A stretch of 64,000 nucleotides of DNA, from positions 620,001-684,000 of the forward strand of contig OZ244916.1 of assembly GCA_965221835.1 (NCBI GenBank). Direction: 5' to 3'. Under the pieces are notes generated by a model, which did no database searches, had not been told where the DNA came from, and saw nothing but the letters and a program-made list of their open reading frames with translations. Positions 8,694 through 17,988 of this stretch are shown here, in pieces. A program made the position numbers and the translations under genes. The stretch's first letter is position 1. Every line of letters starts with the position of its first letter. Source of the DNA: Persebacter sp965221835 (lineage in GTDB: Bacteria > Pseudomonadota > Gammaproteobacteria > Tethybacterales > Persebacteraceae).

Positions 8694-10327
8694 TCATCGG
8701 CGGGCATCGCGGCGATTTCGTGCGGATAAGGCGCGTGCCGAAACATATTAATTCGCAACCACCGGTCGGAACGCGGATCAAAACGGGAGGCGCCAAAAAA
8801 CGAAAGTTTGCAACGCAAAAGATCCAGCGGCGACATTGTCGCGGAAATTAAATTGTCGCGAATTTCGCCGAAAGGAAATCGCGCCGCCATTTGCGCGCGC
8901 CTCGCCATTCCGCGATGTTGCGGGCGGCGCATCAAAAATAATGCCAGCGGCGTTTTCGGATTTTTTTCTTCCGCCAGCGCCGCCGAAAACGCGCGCGCAT
9001 CGCGCATGATTGCCAGCGGGAGTTCCAAATCCGCGCCGAATTCGGAATCGCGTTCGCCCAAACGCGGTTCCTGTTTTTCGGCGGACGCATACCAAAAACG
9101 CGCGCGCGATTCCGCCGCCGAAAAATCTTCCCGCGCCGCCCAATCATAAAATCGTTTCATCGTGCGGCGCGTTTTTGCAATCGGTTCGCCGCCGTCCAAC
9201 AAAAACGATTCGTCCGCCGCCATCGTTTTCGCCAAATCGTCAATCGTTTCGCCGTGCGGTTCCAGCAACAGCGACACCAAAGTTTCGCGCCCTTCGGCGG
9301 ACATTTGCGCCGCCGCTTTTTCGTATATCGCGTTCCACGGCAACGGCACGGAAAAATCGGCAACGCGCCATTGCCGCCGCAATCGGCGAATCTCTTTTAA
9401 TATGCGCATGTTTTTTTGCCGCTGTCCGCAGTCGTCCGTCTCGGAAAACCGCGCCTGTTCTTCCGCTTTTTTTGCGACCGCCAAAAAACGCGCGACCGAT
9501 TCTTTATCGGCGGCGGGCAACGAACGCACGCGCGCCAATGCGGTTTCGCGCGCCAAAATCCAGTGATGCAATAAAATCGGATGATTGACGAGAAACGGCG
9601 CCATTCCCAATCCGGTGGAGTTTCCGATTCCCAATGTGCGGCGAACGGCGGGTGAGAATTTTGTCGCCGTATTTGCCCGCGCCGCCGCCAAATGTTCCGC
9701 CAAATCGGCGGGAAACGCGCGAAACATAAATACCGCCAGCATTTCCGGCGCAAACGGCGCGGCGAATTCCGCCCGTTCGCAAATGCTATCGCGTTCGGCG
9801 ATTCCAAATTTGCCGTTGCCATAAACCGCTGTCGTGCGCATCAGATAACCGGTTTTTGCGATTTCGTCCGCCGGAGTCGCGCCGCGCGCCAGAGTTTCTA
9901 TCGCCGCCGAAAATGCGCGAACGCTGCGATTTGCGCGCGACAAAACGAGTTGCCGCGAATCGTTCCGCCCCGCCTCTTGCAGCGGTACTTGCATCTGCAT
10001 TTTTTTAATGTCGGCGGCGGACGGTACGCCGTCAAACAAAGTAAATGCCGCGTCCCACGCTTCGGCAATGACGCGGTCGGTGCGCAAGTTTGCGGGCAAA
10101 TCGCGACTGAAAACCGCCAGCGAATAAACGCGCCGCCCGTTTTCGGCACGATAAACGGCGACTCCCTCGCCGCGCCGGTCAATAGCCCATTGCGGACGCG
10201 AAAAACGCCATTTTTCGTTATGCAATCGGCGCGTCAAAACGCGCATAAAACTTAAACGTGTCTGACAAAACGCGCCCAACACCGGCAAACGCATCACTTC
10301 GTCGGGCGCGCGCAGCGGGATTTTCAT
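8672..10327 (-). CDS. Conserved hypothetical protein, 551 residues
   Basis: I do not recognise the family. The protein is soluble, arginine/alanine-rich and largely helical, without signal peptide, membrane helix or nucleotide-binding loop. Segments such as RPQWAIDRRGEGVAVY near the start look conserved. It overlaps the dipeptidase gene by 4 bp and the DUF3726-like gene by 22 bp, so it is translated with them. Context suggests a partner in the same catabolic route. Confidence 0.8.
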   Translation of the reverse strand: MKIPLRAPDEVMRLPVLGAFCQTRLSFMRVLTRRLHNEKWRFSRPQWAIDRRGEGVAVYRAENGRRVYSLAVFSRDLPANLRTDRVIAEAWDAAFTLFDGVPSAADIKKMQMQVPLQEAGRNDSRQLVLSRANRSVRAFSAAIETLARGATPADEIAKTGYLMRTTAVYGNGKFGIAERDSICERAEFAAPFAPEMLAVFMFRAFPADLAEHLAAARANTATKFSPAVRRTLGIGNSTGLGMAPFLVNHPILLHHWILARETALARVRSLPAADKESVARFLAVAKKAEEQARFSETDDCGQRQKNMRILKEIRRLRRQWRVADFSVPLPWNAIYEKAAAQMSAEGRETLVSLLLEPHGETIDDLAKTMAADESFLLDGGEPIAKTRRTMKRFYDWAAREDFSAAESRARFWYASAEKQEPRLGERDSEFGADLELPLAIMRDARAFSAALAEEKNPKTPLALFLMRRPQHRGMARRAQMAARFPFGEIRDNLISATMSPLDLLRCKLSFFGASRFDPRSDRWLRINMFRHAPYPHEIAAMPADEWAWESP

Positions 10328-11292
10328 TCCGGCAAAAAAGCGCGCGAAAAAAATCGCAACCAGTTTTCGCCCAATATACCAGCAATTTCCGTTTCGCCCA
10401 ATCCGGCGGCGCGCAAACCAGAATCCAAATTGTCAAAATCGGCGGCAGATTGAAACCATTCCGGTTGCGGCGGAAAAACGGCGGAATCGTCTTCGCCGCC
10501 TTTTCGCCATCGTCCGTCTCGCATCCAGCGAACGACCGAATCGGGTTGCCCGCGGCACAAATCGGAACCGATTCCGAGATTGCCGATGCCGACAATTTCC
10601 GCCGTTTTAACGACCATTTCGCAAAAACTTTGCAACGCGCATTCGCTGCCGCCGCGAAGATGATGCGGATACAAACTCAATCCCAACATCCCGCCGGAAT
10701 CGCCGAGTGCGCGCAAAACCGTGTCCGACAAGTTGCGCGGACATTCGCGCCAAAAGGACGGATTCGCATGCGTAATTGCAATCGGACGGCGCGACAACTC
10801 CATCGCCTGCAGCGCCGATTTTTCGCCCGCATGCGACAAATCCGCGACCATTCCGAGGCGATTCATTTCCGAAATTACTTCCCGCCCCGTGCGCGCGATT
10901 CCGGAATCTTCCGCCTCATAACATCCGCCGGCAAGCGCCGTCTGATTGTTGTAAGTCAATTGCATAAAACGCGCACCGAGTGCAAAACAACTTTCCACGA
11001 GATAAATATCGTTTTCAATCGGCGAACAATTTTGAAAGCCGAAAAAAATCGCCGTGCGCCCGTCCGCTTTTGCGGTGCGCACATCGTCCGCCGTTCTGCC
11101 GGGAAAAATCAAATCGGAATGCGCCGCAAAACGGTCGCTCCATTCGGCGATATTCGCAACAGTTTCGCGAAAGTTTTCGTGATAGCAAACGGTGACATGC
11201 ACCGCATCCAATTTCCCTTTTCGCATTTCCAAAAACCGTTCGCGGTTCCAATTGCAATACTGCAAACCGTCAATGCGAACGGGCGGAATCAT
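10324..11292 (-). CDS. Membrane dipeptidase family (peptidase M19)
   Basis: A 322-residue metallo-hydrolase of the renal dipeptidase family. It keeps the MADLSH-like zinc motif (VADLSHAGEKSA), the ITHANP segment and the GIGSDL region. The opening IDGLQYCNW is the variant found in bacterial M19 members next to betaine/dimethylglycine or hydroxyproline catabolism genes, instead of the DGH(N)D metal motif of classic dipeptidases. The His-x-Asp pair is therefore missing and the substrate may not be a dipeptide. It overlaps neighbours on both sides by 4 bp. Confidence 0.82.
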   Translation of the reverse strand: MIPPVRIDGLQYCNWNRERFLEMRKGKLDAVHVTVCYHENFRETVANIAEWSDRFAAHSDLIFPGRTADDVRTAKADGRTAIFFGFQNCSPIENDIYLVESCFALGARFMQLTYNNQTALAGGCYEAEDSGIARTGREVISEMNRLGMVADLSHAGEKSALQAMELSRRPIAITHANPSFWRECPRNLSDTVLRALGDSGGMLGLSLYPHHLRGGSECALQSFCEMVVKTAEIVGIGNLGIGSDLCRGQPDSVVRWMRDGRWRKGGEDDSAVFPPQPEWFQSAADFDNLDSGLRAAGLGETEIAGILGENWLRFFSRAFLPE

Positions 11293-12731
11293 TCGGGCGT
11301 TCCGGAGAAAATATAGGCGGTTTTAATTGCCGTATAAAACTCGGCGGCGGCGCGTCCTTGTTCGCGCGAACCGTGCGAGGAGTTTTTTCGCCCGCCGAAC
11401 GGCACATGATAATCGGTGCCGGCGGTCGGCAAATTAATCATCACGCAACCGGTTTTAGCGTTGCGGCGAAAATGCGCGGCGCGCGCGAGGGAGTTTGTGA
11501 TAATGCCGGAAACAAGCCCGTATTCGGTGTCGTTCGCGATATGCAACGCATGGTCGTACGAATCGGCGGGAATAATGCAGGCAATCGGTGCGAACATTTC
11601 TTCGCGATTGATTCGCATATCGTTGTCGCCGGTGAAAAGTGCGGGCGACATATAATAACCGTCGCGCGGCATCCGCAAAACATCGCCGCCGCACAAATGG
11701 TCGGCGTTTTCTTCTTTCGCGATTTTCATATAAGCGAGATTGCCTTGCAGTTGCGCATCGCTTGCCGCGGGTCCCATTTGCGTTTCCGGGTCCAACGCAT
11801 GCCCTACTTTAATCGCCTTCGCTGCGGCGACAAGTTTGTCCGTAAATTCGTTTAAGACGGCGCGATGTACGACGAGTCGCGAAGAGGCGGTGCATTTTTG
11901 TCCGGTGCCGCCGAACGCCCCGGCGGCGGCATGTCGCACGGCAAGTTCAATATCGGCATCGTCCATGACGACAAGCGGATTTTTGGATCCCATTTCCATC
12001 TGCAATTTGGTTAAATTGCGCGCGGCGGCGGCGGCGATTTGTCGACCGGTTTGCAAAGAACCGGTGAATGACAACGCGTCAATGCCGGGGTGTTCGGCGA
12101 TTCCGTTGCCGATGGTTTTGCCGTCTCCCATAACCAGATTGAAAACGCCAGGCGGTGTGTCTTGTGCCGCGAAAATTTCGGCGAATGCCGCCGCCGATGC
12201 GGGTGTCAAGTTTGCGGGTTTCCAAATCACCGCATTGCCGAACGCCAACGCGGGCGCGATTTTCCAGCACGCCGTCGCCATCGGAAAGTTCCACGGCGAA
12301 ATCACGCCGACAACGCCGACCGCTTCACGGCGCACATCAATTTCAATTGCCGGGCGCACCGAATCGGCGGTCTCGCCCGCTATGCGCAAAACTTCGGCGG
12401 CGTAATAATCAAAAAATTGACCGGCGCGAAAAACTTCGCCGATTCCTTCGGCATGCGGTTTTCCTTCTTCGCGCGAAAGCAACTCGCCGAGCGAATCGGC
12501 ATTCGCCATCAATTCGCTGCCGATTTTGGCGAGAACCGCGCGCCGCCGTTCCAATCCCGCCGCCTCCCATTTTGGTTGCGCATCGTGTGCGGCGGCAATC
12601 GCGCGTTCCAACTGCGCATTATCCGCCTGCGCAAATTGTCCGACAATATCGGAAGTGTCCGACGGGTTGATATTTTCAATCGTCTCCGCCGAGTCGATCC
12701 ATTCGCCTGCAATATAGTTTTGTGTTTTCAT
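11289..12731 (-). CDS. NAD(P)-dependent aldehyde dehydrogenase
   Basis: A full-length 480-residue ALDH. Visible motifs are the PWNFPMA cofactor segment, FTGS, the general-base glutamate in LQMEMGSKNPL, and the catalytic cysteine in GQKCTASSR. The MEMGSKNP variant and the overall sequence fit the alpha-ketoglutarate-semialdehyde dehydrogenase group. It is the promoter-proximal gene of the operon with the M19 enzyme. A TATAAT six bases before the ATG implies a leaderless transcript. The exact aldehyde is not determined by sequence. Confidence 0.85.
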   Translation of the reverse strand: MKTQNYIAGEWIDSAETIENINPSDTSDIVGQFAQADNAQLERAIAAAHDAQPKWEAAGLERRRAVLAKIGSELMANADSLGELLSREEGKPHAEGIGEVFRAGQFFDYYAAEVLRIAGETADSVRPAIEIDVRREAVGVVGVISPWNFPMATACWKIAPALAFGNAVIWKPANLTPASAAAFAEIFAAQDTPPGVFNLVMGDGKTIGNGIAEHPGIDALSFTGSLQTGRQIAAAAARNLTKLQMEMGSKNPLVVMDDADIELAVRHAAAGAFGGTGQKCTASSRLVVHRAVLNEFTDKLVAAAKAIKVGHALDPETQMGPAASDAQLQGNLAYMKIAKEENADHLCGGDVLRMPRDGYYMSPALFTGDNDMRINREEMFAPIACIIPADSYDHALHIANDTEYGLVSGIITNSLARAAHFRRNAKTGCVMINLPTAGTDYHVPFGGRKNSSHGSREQGRAAAEFYTAIKTAYIFSGTPE

Positions 12732-12737
12732 CGCTGA

Positions 12738-12743
12738 ATTATA
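12738..12743 (-). promoter_or_regulatory. TATAAT -10 box of the aldehyde dehydrogenase operon (leaderless)
   Basis: TATAAT on the minus strand with exactly six bases to the ATG at 12731 and no Shine-Dalgarno sequence. No good -35 box. Confidence 0.6.
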
Positions 12744-12797
12744 ACAAGTCCAATAAAATTATCCGCTTTTGGAAATCGCGAACGCCGAAGTTGCCCG

Positions 12798-13868
12798 CTA
12801 TTCCCCGCCCGCCGGATATATCGCGCCCAATAATCGCGCCCCGCGCGCGCCGGTAATCGGCGGTAAATGCGCGGTTTTTCTTTCCATTAATTGTCGGGCA
12901 AGCCACGCAAACGCCAGCGGTTCCACATGGTCGGCGGCGATTCCGATGTCGTCGCTGATTCCGATGACGGCGGCGGATTGCGCCGCAATTCGGTTGCGTA
13001 AAAAATTGTTGCGCGCGCCGCCGCCGCAAAGATAGGCGGTTGATGCGCCGCTGTCGTCAATCGCCGCCGCAACAATAGACGCGCTCCATTCCAGCAAAGT
13101 TGCTTGCGCATTTTGCGGTGCGCATTGCGACTGCGACAAAAGCGCGTCAAAATGTTTTAGTGCGAATTGTTCGCGTCCGCAACTTTTGGGCGGCGGCAAA
13201 CGCAAAAACGGATGGGCGCGCAACGATTCTAAAAGCGCAGGGGAAACTTCGCCGCTTTTCGCCCATTCGCCGCCTTCGTCAAACTTTTCGCCGCGATGCC
13301 GCATTGTCCATTCGTCCATCAACATATTCGCCGGTCCGATATCCCATCCGCGCGCGCCGCAGTTTTCGTCCAATATCGTAATGTTTGCAATGCCGCCCAA
13401 ATTGATTATCGCGCACGGCGCAAAACTCGCAAACGCCGCACGATGAAACAGCGGCGCCAGCGGTGCGCCTTGTCCGCCCGCCGCAATGTCGCGCGAACGA
13501 AAATCGCACACAACATTCGCGCCGGTCAATTCCGCCAGCAATGCGCCGTTTAATAATTGCATCGTCTGTCCGCGTTCGGGATTGTGCAAAACGGTTTGTC
13601 CGTGACAACCCAGCGCGATAATTTCGCCCCGTTGCGGCAACGCCAAAAATGCTTTCGCGCACAAATGCGAAACTTCGTTCGCCGCTTCCGCCGCTTCCGC
13701 CAGCGGCATATTGTCATCCGCCGCCCGCAAACGCGCCGCCAACGAACGCGGAATCGGAACGGATGCGGCGGCGGCAGATGCAAACGGCGATTCTTCCGCA
13801 CATAAAACAGCATCGGCGGCGTCCAAACTCGTGCCGGTCATCACTCCCGCGTAAAAACGCGAAATCAT
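12798..13868 (-). CDS. anmK: Anhydro-N-acetylmuramic acid kinase
   Basis: The 356-residue protein has the AnmK opening GVMTGTSLDAADAV, the phosphate-binding GCHGQTV, and the NLGGIANIT and GGGARN motifs. It opens and phosphorylates 1,6-anhydroMurNAc during cell-wall recycling. I chose the ATG at 13866-13868, which makes an ATGA overlap with the M23 peptidase stop; the reading frame stays open upstream but only inside the peptidase gene. The pairing with a murein peptidase fits a cell-wall role. Confidence 0.93.
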   Translation of the reverse strand: MISRFYAGVMTGTSLDAADAVLCAEESPFASAAAASVPIPRSLAARLRAADDNMPLAEAAEAANEVSHLCAKAFLALPQRGEIIALGCHGQTVLHNPERGQTMQLLNGALLAELTGANVVCDFRSRDIAAGGQGAPLAPLFHRAAFASFAPCAIINLGGIANITILDENCGARGWDIGPANMLMDEWTMRHRGEKFDEGGEWAKSGEVSPALLESLRAHPFLRLPPPKSCGREQFALKHFDALLSQSQCAPQNAQATLLEWSASIVAAAIDDSGASTAYLCGGGARNNFLRNRIAAQSAAVIGISDDIGIAADHVEPLAFAWLARQLMERKTAHLPPITGARGARLLGAIYPAGGE

Positions 13869-15151
13869 GGCAACGCGATTGTATCCAGTTGCGCGAACAT
13901 CGGCGTCGCCGCATCTTGAAACGCCCGCAACGCGTCTCCTTTCAGCGGCGGCAAAACTTTCGGTACCGCCGCCGACAACGGATCTTTGTGTTTGCCGCGA
14001 ACGCGAAACTCGTAATGCAAATGCGGACCGGTCGCCAATCCGGTTTGTCCAACATAACCGATAACTTGCCCTTGTTGTACGCGACTGCCGCGGCGAATGC
14101 CTTTTGCGAAACGGCTTAAATGCGCGTAAACAGTCGTGTAAATTTTCATGTGTTCTATCATCACAACTTTGCCGTAGCCGCGTTGTCGGGCAACCGAAGA
14201 AACGATTCCGTCTGCGGTAGAATGCACCGGCGTACCGGAACGCGCCGCATAATCTACGCCCCGATGGGCGCGCCATTTTTTCAATACCGGATGCAATCGC
14301 CGATGCGTAAAACGAGAACTGATGCGGCGGAATTTTAATGGGGCGCGCAAAAACGCACCGCGCAAACTTTCGCCTTCCGGCGAATAATATTCTCCGTCGT
14401 GACGCACGCCGCGAATCATGCGCGGTTTTTTGGGATTGCGCAAACTGATATATTCAAACGCGAGAAGTTCTTCGCCGCCGATAGATTCGCCGTCTTCATC
14501 CAACTTTTCGTCGTAAATGGCGCGAAACGAATCGCCGGGTCGCGTATCGCGATGAAAATCCACTTGCGTTTCCAAAGCGTTAATTAAAAGATCAATCGCG
14601 CCGTCCGAAAAACCGGCGCGGTCGGCGGCGGCAAAAAGCGACGATTCGATAACGCCTCCCGCCTTGCGAGATACGACCGTCAGTTTCGGCGGCGATTCGT
14701 CCGCATGCCATTGTCCGTTTGCATCCCGCGATGCGTGCATATAAAAATCGGGCGAAGTTTTGTAAAGCAATTCGTGAAGCCGCCCGTCTTCCAAACGAAA
14801 TTGCAACCGGTCGCCGCGGCGCAAAAGTCGGTAACTTTTTAGTTTTTGCGCCAACAAAAAATCCCGCGCATCTTTGTCCGCGCCGATTTTATTTAAGATT
14901 CGCGCCATCGTATCGCCGCGGCGAATGGTATATTCCAGCCACGCCGGTGCGGATTCCGCCGTCTCCCGTTGCGGGGCGGTATAGTCGCCGGGGGCGGGTT
15001 GCGGCAAATCGTCAAACTCATAAATTTCCGCCGGTAAATCAAAATCCGTTTGCGGATTTAAGGCGAGAAGAATTCCCAACGCCGCAAACGCCGCCGCCAA
15101 CGCAAACAAAGGTTCGCGCAACTCTTTTCGCAAAACGGAATTTAAAATCAT
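13865..15151 (-). CDS. M23 family murein endopeptidase with LysM-like region (MepM type)
   Basis: A 428-residue envelope protein: N-terminal hydrophobic anchor (about residues 15-30), an opacity-associated/LysM-like region (RRGDTMARILNKIG), and a C-terminal lysostaphin-type M23 domain with HRGVDYAA (zinc His and Asp) and HLHYEF. It is expected to cut peptidoglycan cross-links during growth. It overlaps thrC and anmK by 4 bp each. It could equally be called MepM- or YebA-like. Confidence 0.9.
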   Translation of the reverse strand: MILNSVLRKELREPLFALAAAFAALGILLALNPQTDFDLPAEIYEFDDLPQPAPGDYTAPQRETAESAPAWLEYTIRRGDTMARILNKIGADKDARDFLLAQKLKSYRLLRRGDRLQFRLEDGRLHELLYKTSPDFYMHASRDANGQWHADESPPKLTVVSRKAGGVIESSLFAAADRAGFSDGAIDLLINALETQVDFHRDTRPGDSFRAIYDEKLDEDGESIGGEELLAFEYISLRNPKKPRMIRGVRHDGEYYSPEGESLRGAFLRAPLKFRRISSRFTHRRLHPVLKKWRAHRGVDYAARSGTPVHSTADGIVSSVARQRGYGKVVMIEHMKIYTTVYAHLSRFAKGIRRGSRVQQGQVIGYVGQTGLATGPHLHYEFRVRGKHKDPLSAAVPKVLPPLKGDALRAFQDAATPMFAQLDTIALP

Positions 15152-16251
15152 CGCGCCATCAATTTTTCAATCGTGCGCCGAATGGAAGATGCATCCGCGG
15201 AAGATTTGTGCATTTCGGGTGCGCCGACAATATCCGGATCTTTCAAACCGTGTCCGGTTAATGTACATACAACTTTTGCGGGCGCGCGAATTTTTCCCGC
15301 TTCAATATCTGCCAATACGCCCGCCACGGAAGCGGCGGATGCCGGTTCGCAAAAAATCCCTTCGGCGGCGGCGAGTTGTTTTTGTGTCGCGAGAATTGTT
15401 TTGTCGCTCACCGCACCGATTCGTCCGCCCGATTCGGCAAGCGCGATTTTGGCGGCGGCGAAAGATTGCGGATTGCCGATGCGAATGGCGGTAGCGATTG
15501 TTTCGGGATTGACAACCGGCGCACCGAAAACAAACGGCGCGGAGTTTTCCGCCTGATAGCCAAGCATTATCGGACGCGAATCGGCAACCGCTGCGGCACA
15601 AAAATCGCACTTGCCGCCGCAATGTGAACACGCCGCCGTCCCCGCACCGGATGCTTCGCAATAGCCAATCCAATGCGCGGTAATATTTCCGGCGTTGCCG
15701 ACCGGCAAAGCGTGATAATCGGGCGGTGCGCCGAGTTCTTCTATGATTTCAAATGCGGCAGTTTTTTGTCCTTGCAACCGCATCGGATTGATAGAATTGA
15801 CCACCGCCGCTTCGCCGTCATCCGCAAACAAACGCACCGCCGCCATCGCATCGTCAAAGTTGCCGCGTACTTGCAACATTTTCGCCCCGTATATTGTCGC
15901 CTGCGCGATTTTGCCCGCCGCCACATTTCCTTCGGGCAACACAATAATGCAAGGCAATCCCGCACGCACCGCATAGCCGGCGGCGGATGCAGAAGTATTG
16001 CCGGTAGACGCGCAAATAACGCATCGCGCCCCCGCCGCTTTTGCCGCCGCAATCGCAACAACCATCCCGCGGTCTTTGAACGATGCGGTCGGATTTGCAC
16101 CTTCTACTTTCACGAAAATTTCCACACCGTCCGGCGCGTTCGTCCGCAACAAAGGAATTAGCGGAGTCGCCCCCTCGCCCAACGACAACGGCAGCGTATT
16201 TGCCGGCAACGGCAAGCGGTCGCGAAAAGCGGCAATAACTCCGCGTTTCAT
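15148..16251 (-). CDS. thrC: Threonine synthase (short form)
   Basis: A 367-residue PLP enzyme converting O-phosphohomoserine to threonine. The PLP lysine sits in NPTASFKDRGM, and the phosphate-binding loop ASTGNTSASAA follows. The short length places it in the class without the N-terminal extension of E. coli ThrC. It is translationally coupled to hom upstream by a 4-bp overlap, giving the threonine pathway order hom-thrC. Confidence 0.94.
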   Translation of the reverse strand: MKRGVIAAFRDRLPLPANTLPLSLGEGATPLIPLLRTNAPDGVEIFVKVEGANPTASFKDRGMVVAIAAAKAAGARCVICASTGNTSASAAGYAVRAGLPCIIVLPEGNVAAGKIAQATIYGAKMLQVRGNFDDAMAAVRLFADDGEAAVVNSINPMRLQGQKTAAFEIIEELGAPPDYHALPVGNAGNITAHWIGYCEASGAGTAACSHCGGKCDFCAAAVADSRPIMLGYQAENSAPFVFGAPVVNPETIATAIRIGNPQSFAAAKIALAESGGRIGAVSDKTILATQKQLAAAEGIFCEPASAASVAGVLADIEAGKIRAPAKVVCTLTGHGLKDPDIVGAPEMHKSSADASSIRRTIEKLMAR

Positions 16252-17576
16252 TTGCGGGCGGGCGGAATGTTAAAACGTTGTATCGGCATAACTTGCGCAT
16301 CTCCGAACACCGCTTTCATCGTTTTAATTGTCGCCACCGCAGCGTCAATGCGCCCGCGAGTATTTTCGTGGAGAAGCATCACAATATCCACCCGTTTGCC
16401 GGGGGCGGATTCGTTTTGGTGAATCGCTTCTATGGAAATTTGTTGCGCGGCAAGCACCCCGGCAATTTCCGCCAATACGCCCGGACGGTCCAACACGCGC
16501 AATCGCAAAAAATACGGTGCGCGAAAATCGGACGGCGGAATCAGTTGTGCGATTTCGCCGCCGTCTTGCGTTTGCAATGCGCCATTGCCGCGGGCGATGT
16601 CTATAATATCGGCGACAACCGCCGCCGCAGTCGGGTCGCCGCCCGCCCCCGCACCGTAATAAATACTTTCGCCGGCGAAAGCGGAACGCACGAAAATTGC
16701 ATTCATCGCGCCGCCCACCGCCGCCATCGGATGCGCACACGGCAACAAAGTCGGTTGCACTGTAATGGCGATTCCGCCGCACGATTCGCGCCGCGCTTGC
16801 GCCAATAATTTAACGCAAAAACCAAACAATCCGGCGTAATAAATATCGCGCGGATTGAAATGCCGCACGCCCGCCGTATAAAACTGCGACAAACGCGGGC
16901 GGGCATTGAAAGCGAGACGGGCAATCAGCGCGATTTTGTGCGCGGAATCGATTCCGTCAATATCCAAAGTCGGGTCGGCTTCGGCATAACCGCGCGATTG
17001 CGCATCTGCCAACGCGGCGGCGAAAGTTTGTTTTTCGTCGCTCATCGCGCTGACGATATAGTTGCAAGTACCGTTAATAATTCCGGCGACTTCATAAACA
17101 TCATCGGCGGCGAGTGCTTCGCGCAATGTTTTAACCGCCGGAATGCATCCTGCAACCGCCGCTTCAAAAGCAACAGGTTTTTTGACGGCGGCGGCAGCGG
17201 CAAAAATCTCATCGCCGTGCGAGGCAAGAAGTGCCTTGTTTGCGGTCACGACCGCCCTGCCGTTTTGCAATGCGAGTTGTACACATTCGCGCGCGGACGA
17301 ATCGCCGCCGATGAGTTCCACGACAATATCCGCATCGGGATGAGTCGCGGCTTTGCGCCATCCTTTCACCAGCAACGGCGCGTATTCGGCGGGCAATCGT
17401 TTGCGCGCGCGCGCAATGTCGCGGGTTGCAATCGCGCAGACGACAATCCGCCGTCCGGCGCGCGCGGCGAGTAATTCGGCGTGTTTTGACAGCAACCGAA
17501 GGACGCCCGCGCCGACAACGCCCGCGCCGACAAGCGCGATTTTTAATGGTTTATGGGCGGCGGTATTTTGTTGCAT
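16248..17576 (-). CDS. hom: Homoserine dehydrogenase
   Basis: The 442-residue protein has an N-terminal NAD(P) fold (GAGVVGAGVLRLL), the family signature with GIINGTCNY, and a C-terminal ACT domain (FLRLRVLDRPGVLAEIAG) for feedback control by threonine. It is monofunctional with no aspartokinase part. First gene of the operon hom-thrC-M23-anmK. A TATTTT about seven bases before the ATG and no Shine-Dalgarno site suggest a leaderless mRNA. Confidence 0.94.
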   Translation of the reverse strand: MQQNTAAHKPLKIALVGAGVVGAGVLRLLSKHAELLAARAGRRIVVCAIATRDIARARKRLPAEYAPLLVKGWRKAATHPDADIVVELIGGDSSARECVQLALQNGRAVVTANKALLASHGDEIFAAAAAVKKPVAFEAAVAGCIPAVKTLREALAADDVYEVAGIINGTCNYIVSAMSDEKQTFAAALADAQSRGYAEADPTLDIDGIDSAHKIALIARLAFNARPRLSQFYTAGVRHFNPRDIYYAGLFGFCVKLLAQARRESCGGIAITVQPTLLPCAHPMAAVGGAMNAIFVRSAFAGESIYYGAGAGGDPTAAAVVADIIDIARGNGALQTQDGGEIAQLIPPSDFRAPYFLRLRVLDRPGVLAEIAGVLAAQQISIEAIHQNESAPGKRVDIVMLLHENTRGRIDAAVATIKTMKAVFGDAQVMPIQRFNIPPARK

Positions 17577-17619
17577 TAGGCGAAAAATAGGATATTATAA
17601 TATATTATTTGCAAGTACG

Positions 17620-17988
17620 ATGAAAATGCATCTCAATGATTTCGGCGACGGTTTTGTCGTAGATGGCTACGGAGACGATTTTATCAAAATCGGCGGCGCG
17701 CGCTATGAATGCGCCGTTTTGTTGACGACAACGGCGGTATCGGAATTGTCGCTGCCCGCCCCGACAGAGTTATGCGCGAACGATTTGCGCCCGATTGTTG
17801 CCGCAACGGATGCCGATGTTTTTTTATTAGGCGCGGGAAAAATCGCCCCGCCGCCGAATCCGGAATGGTTCATCCCTTTCGCCGAAAAAGGAATCGCGCT
17901 GGAAATAATGTCCCTCCCCGCCGCCTGCCGCACCTACAACATTTTGCGCGGAGACGGCAGAAACCCCGCCGCAATTTTAATTATTTAA
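17620..17988 (+). CDS. Mth938-like domain protein (DUF498 family)
   Basis: A 122-residue single-domain protein with the pattern of the Mth938/NDUFAF3 family: an opening segment with GDGFVVDGYGDDFIKIGG, a central segment ADVFLLGAGK and the closing MSLPAACRTYNILRGDGR, where family members place an RxAxTYNxL(xxE)GR-type motif. Function in bacteria is unclear; eukaryotic relatives assist complex I assembly, which is worth noting given the isolated nuoI at 46215. The start is the ATG at 17620, since sequence upstream is the hom promoter region. Confidence 0.8.
   Translation: MKMHLNDFGDGFVVDGYGDDFIKIGGARYECAVLLTTTAVSELSLPAPTELCANDLRPIVAATDADVFLLGAGKIAPPPNPEWFIPFAEKGIALEIMSLPAACRTYNILRGDGRNPAAILII

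Noticed and set aside
12798..14276. A 492-residue version of anmK starting at 14276
   Set aside because: The extra 136 residues lie antisense-frame-shifted within the M23 peptidase gene and have no AnmK similarity; the ATGA overlap start at 13868 fits.
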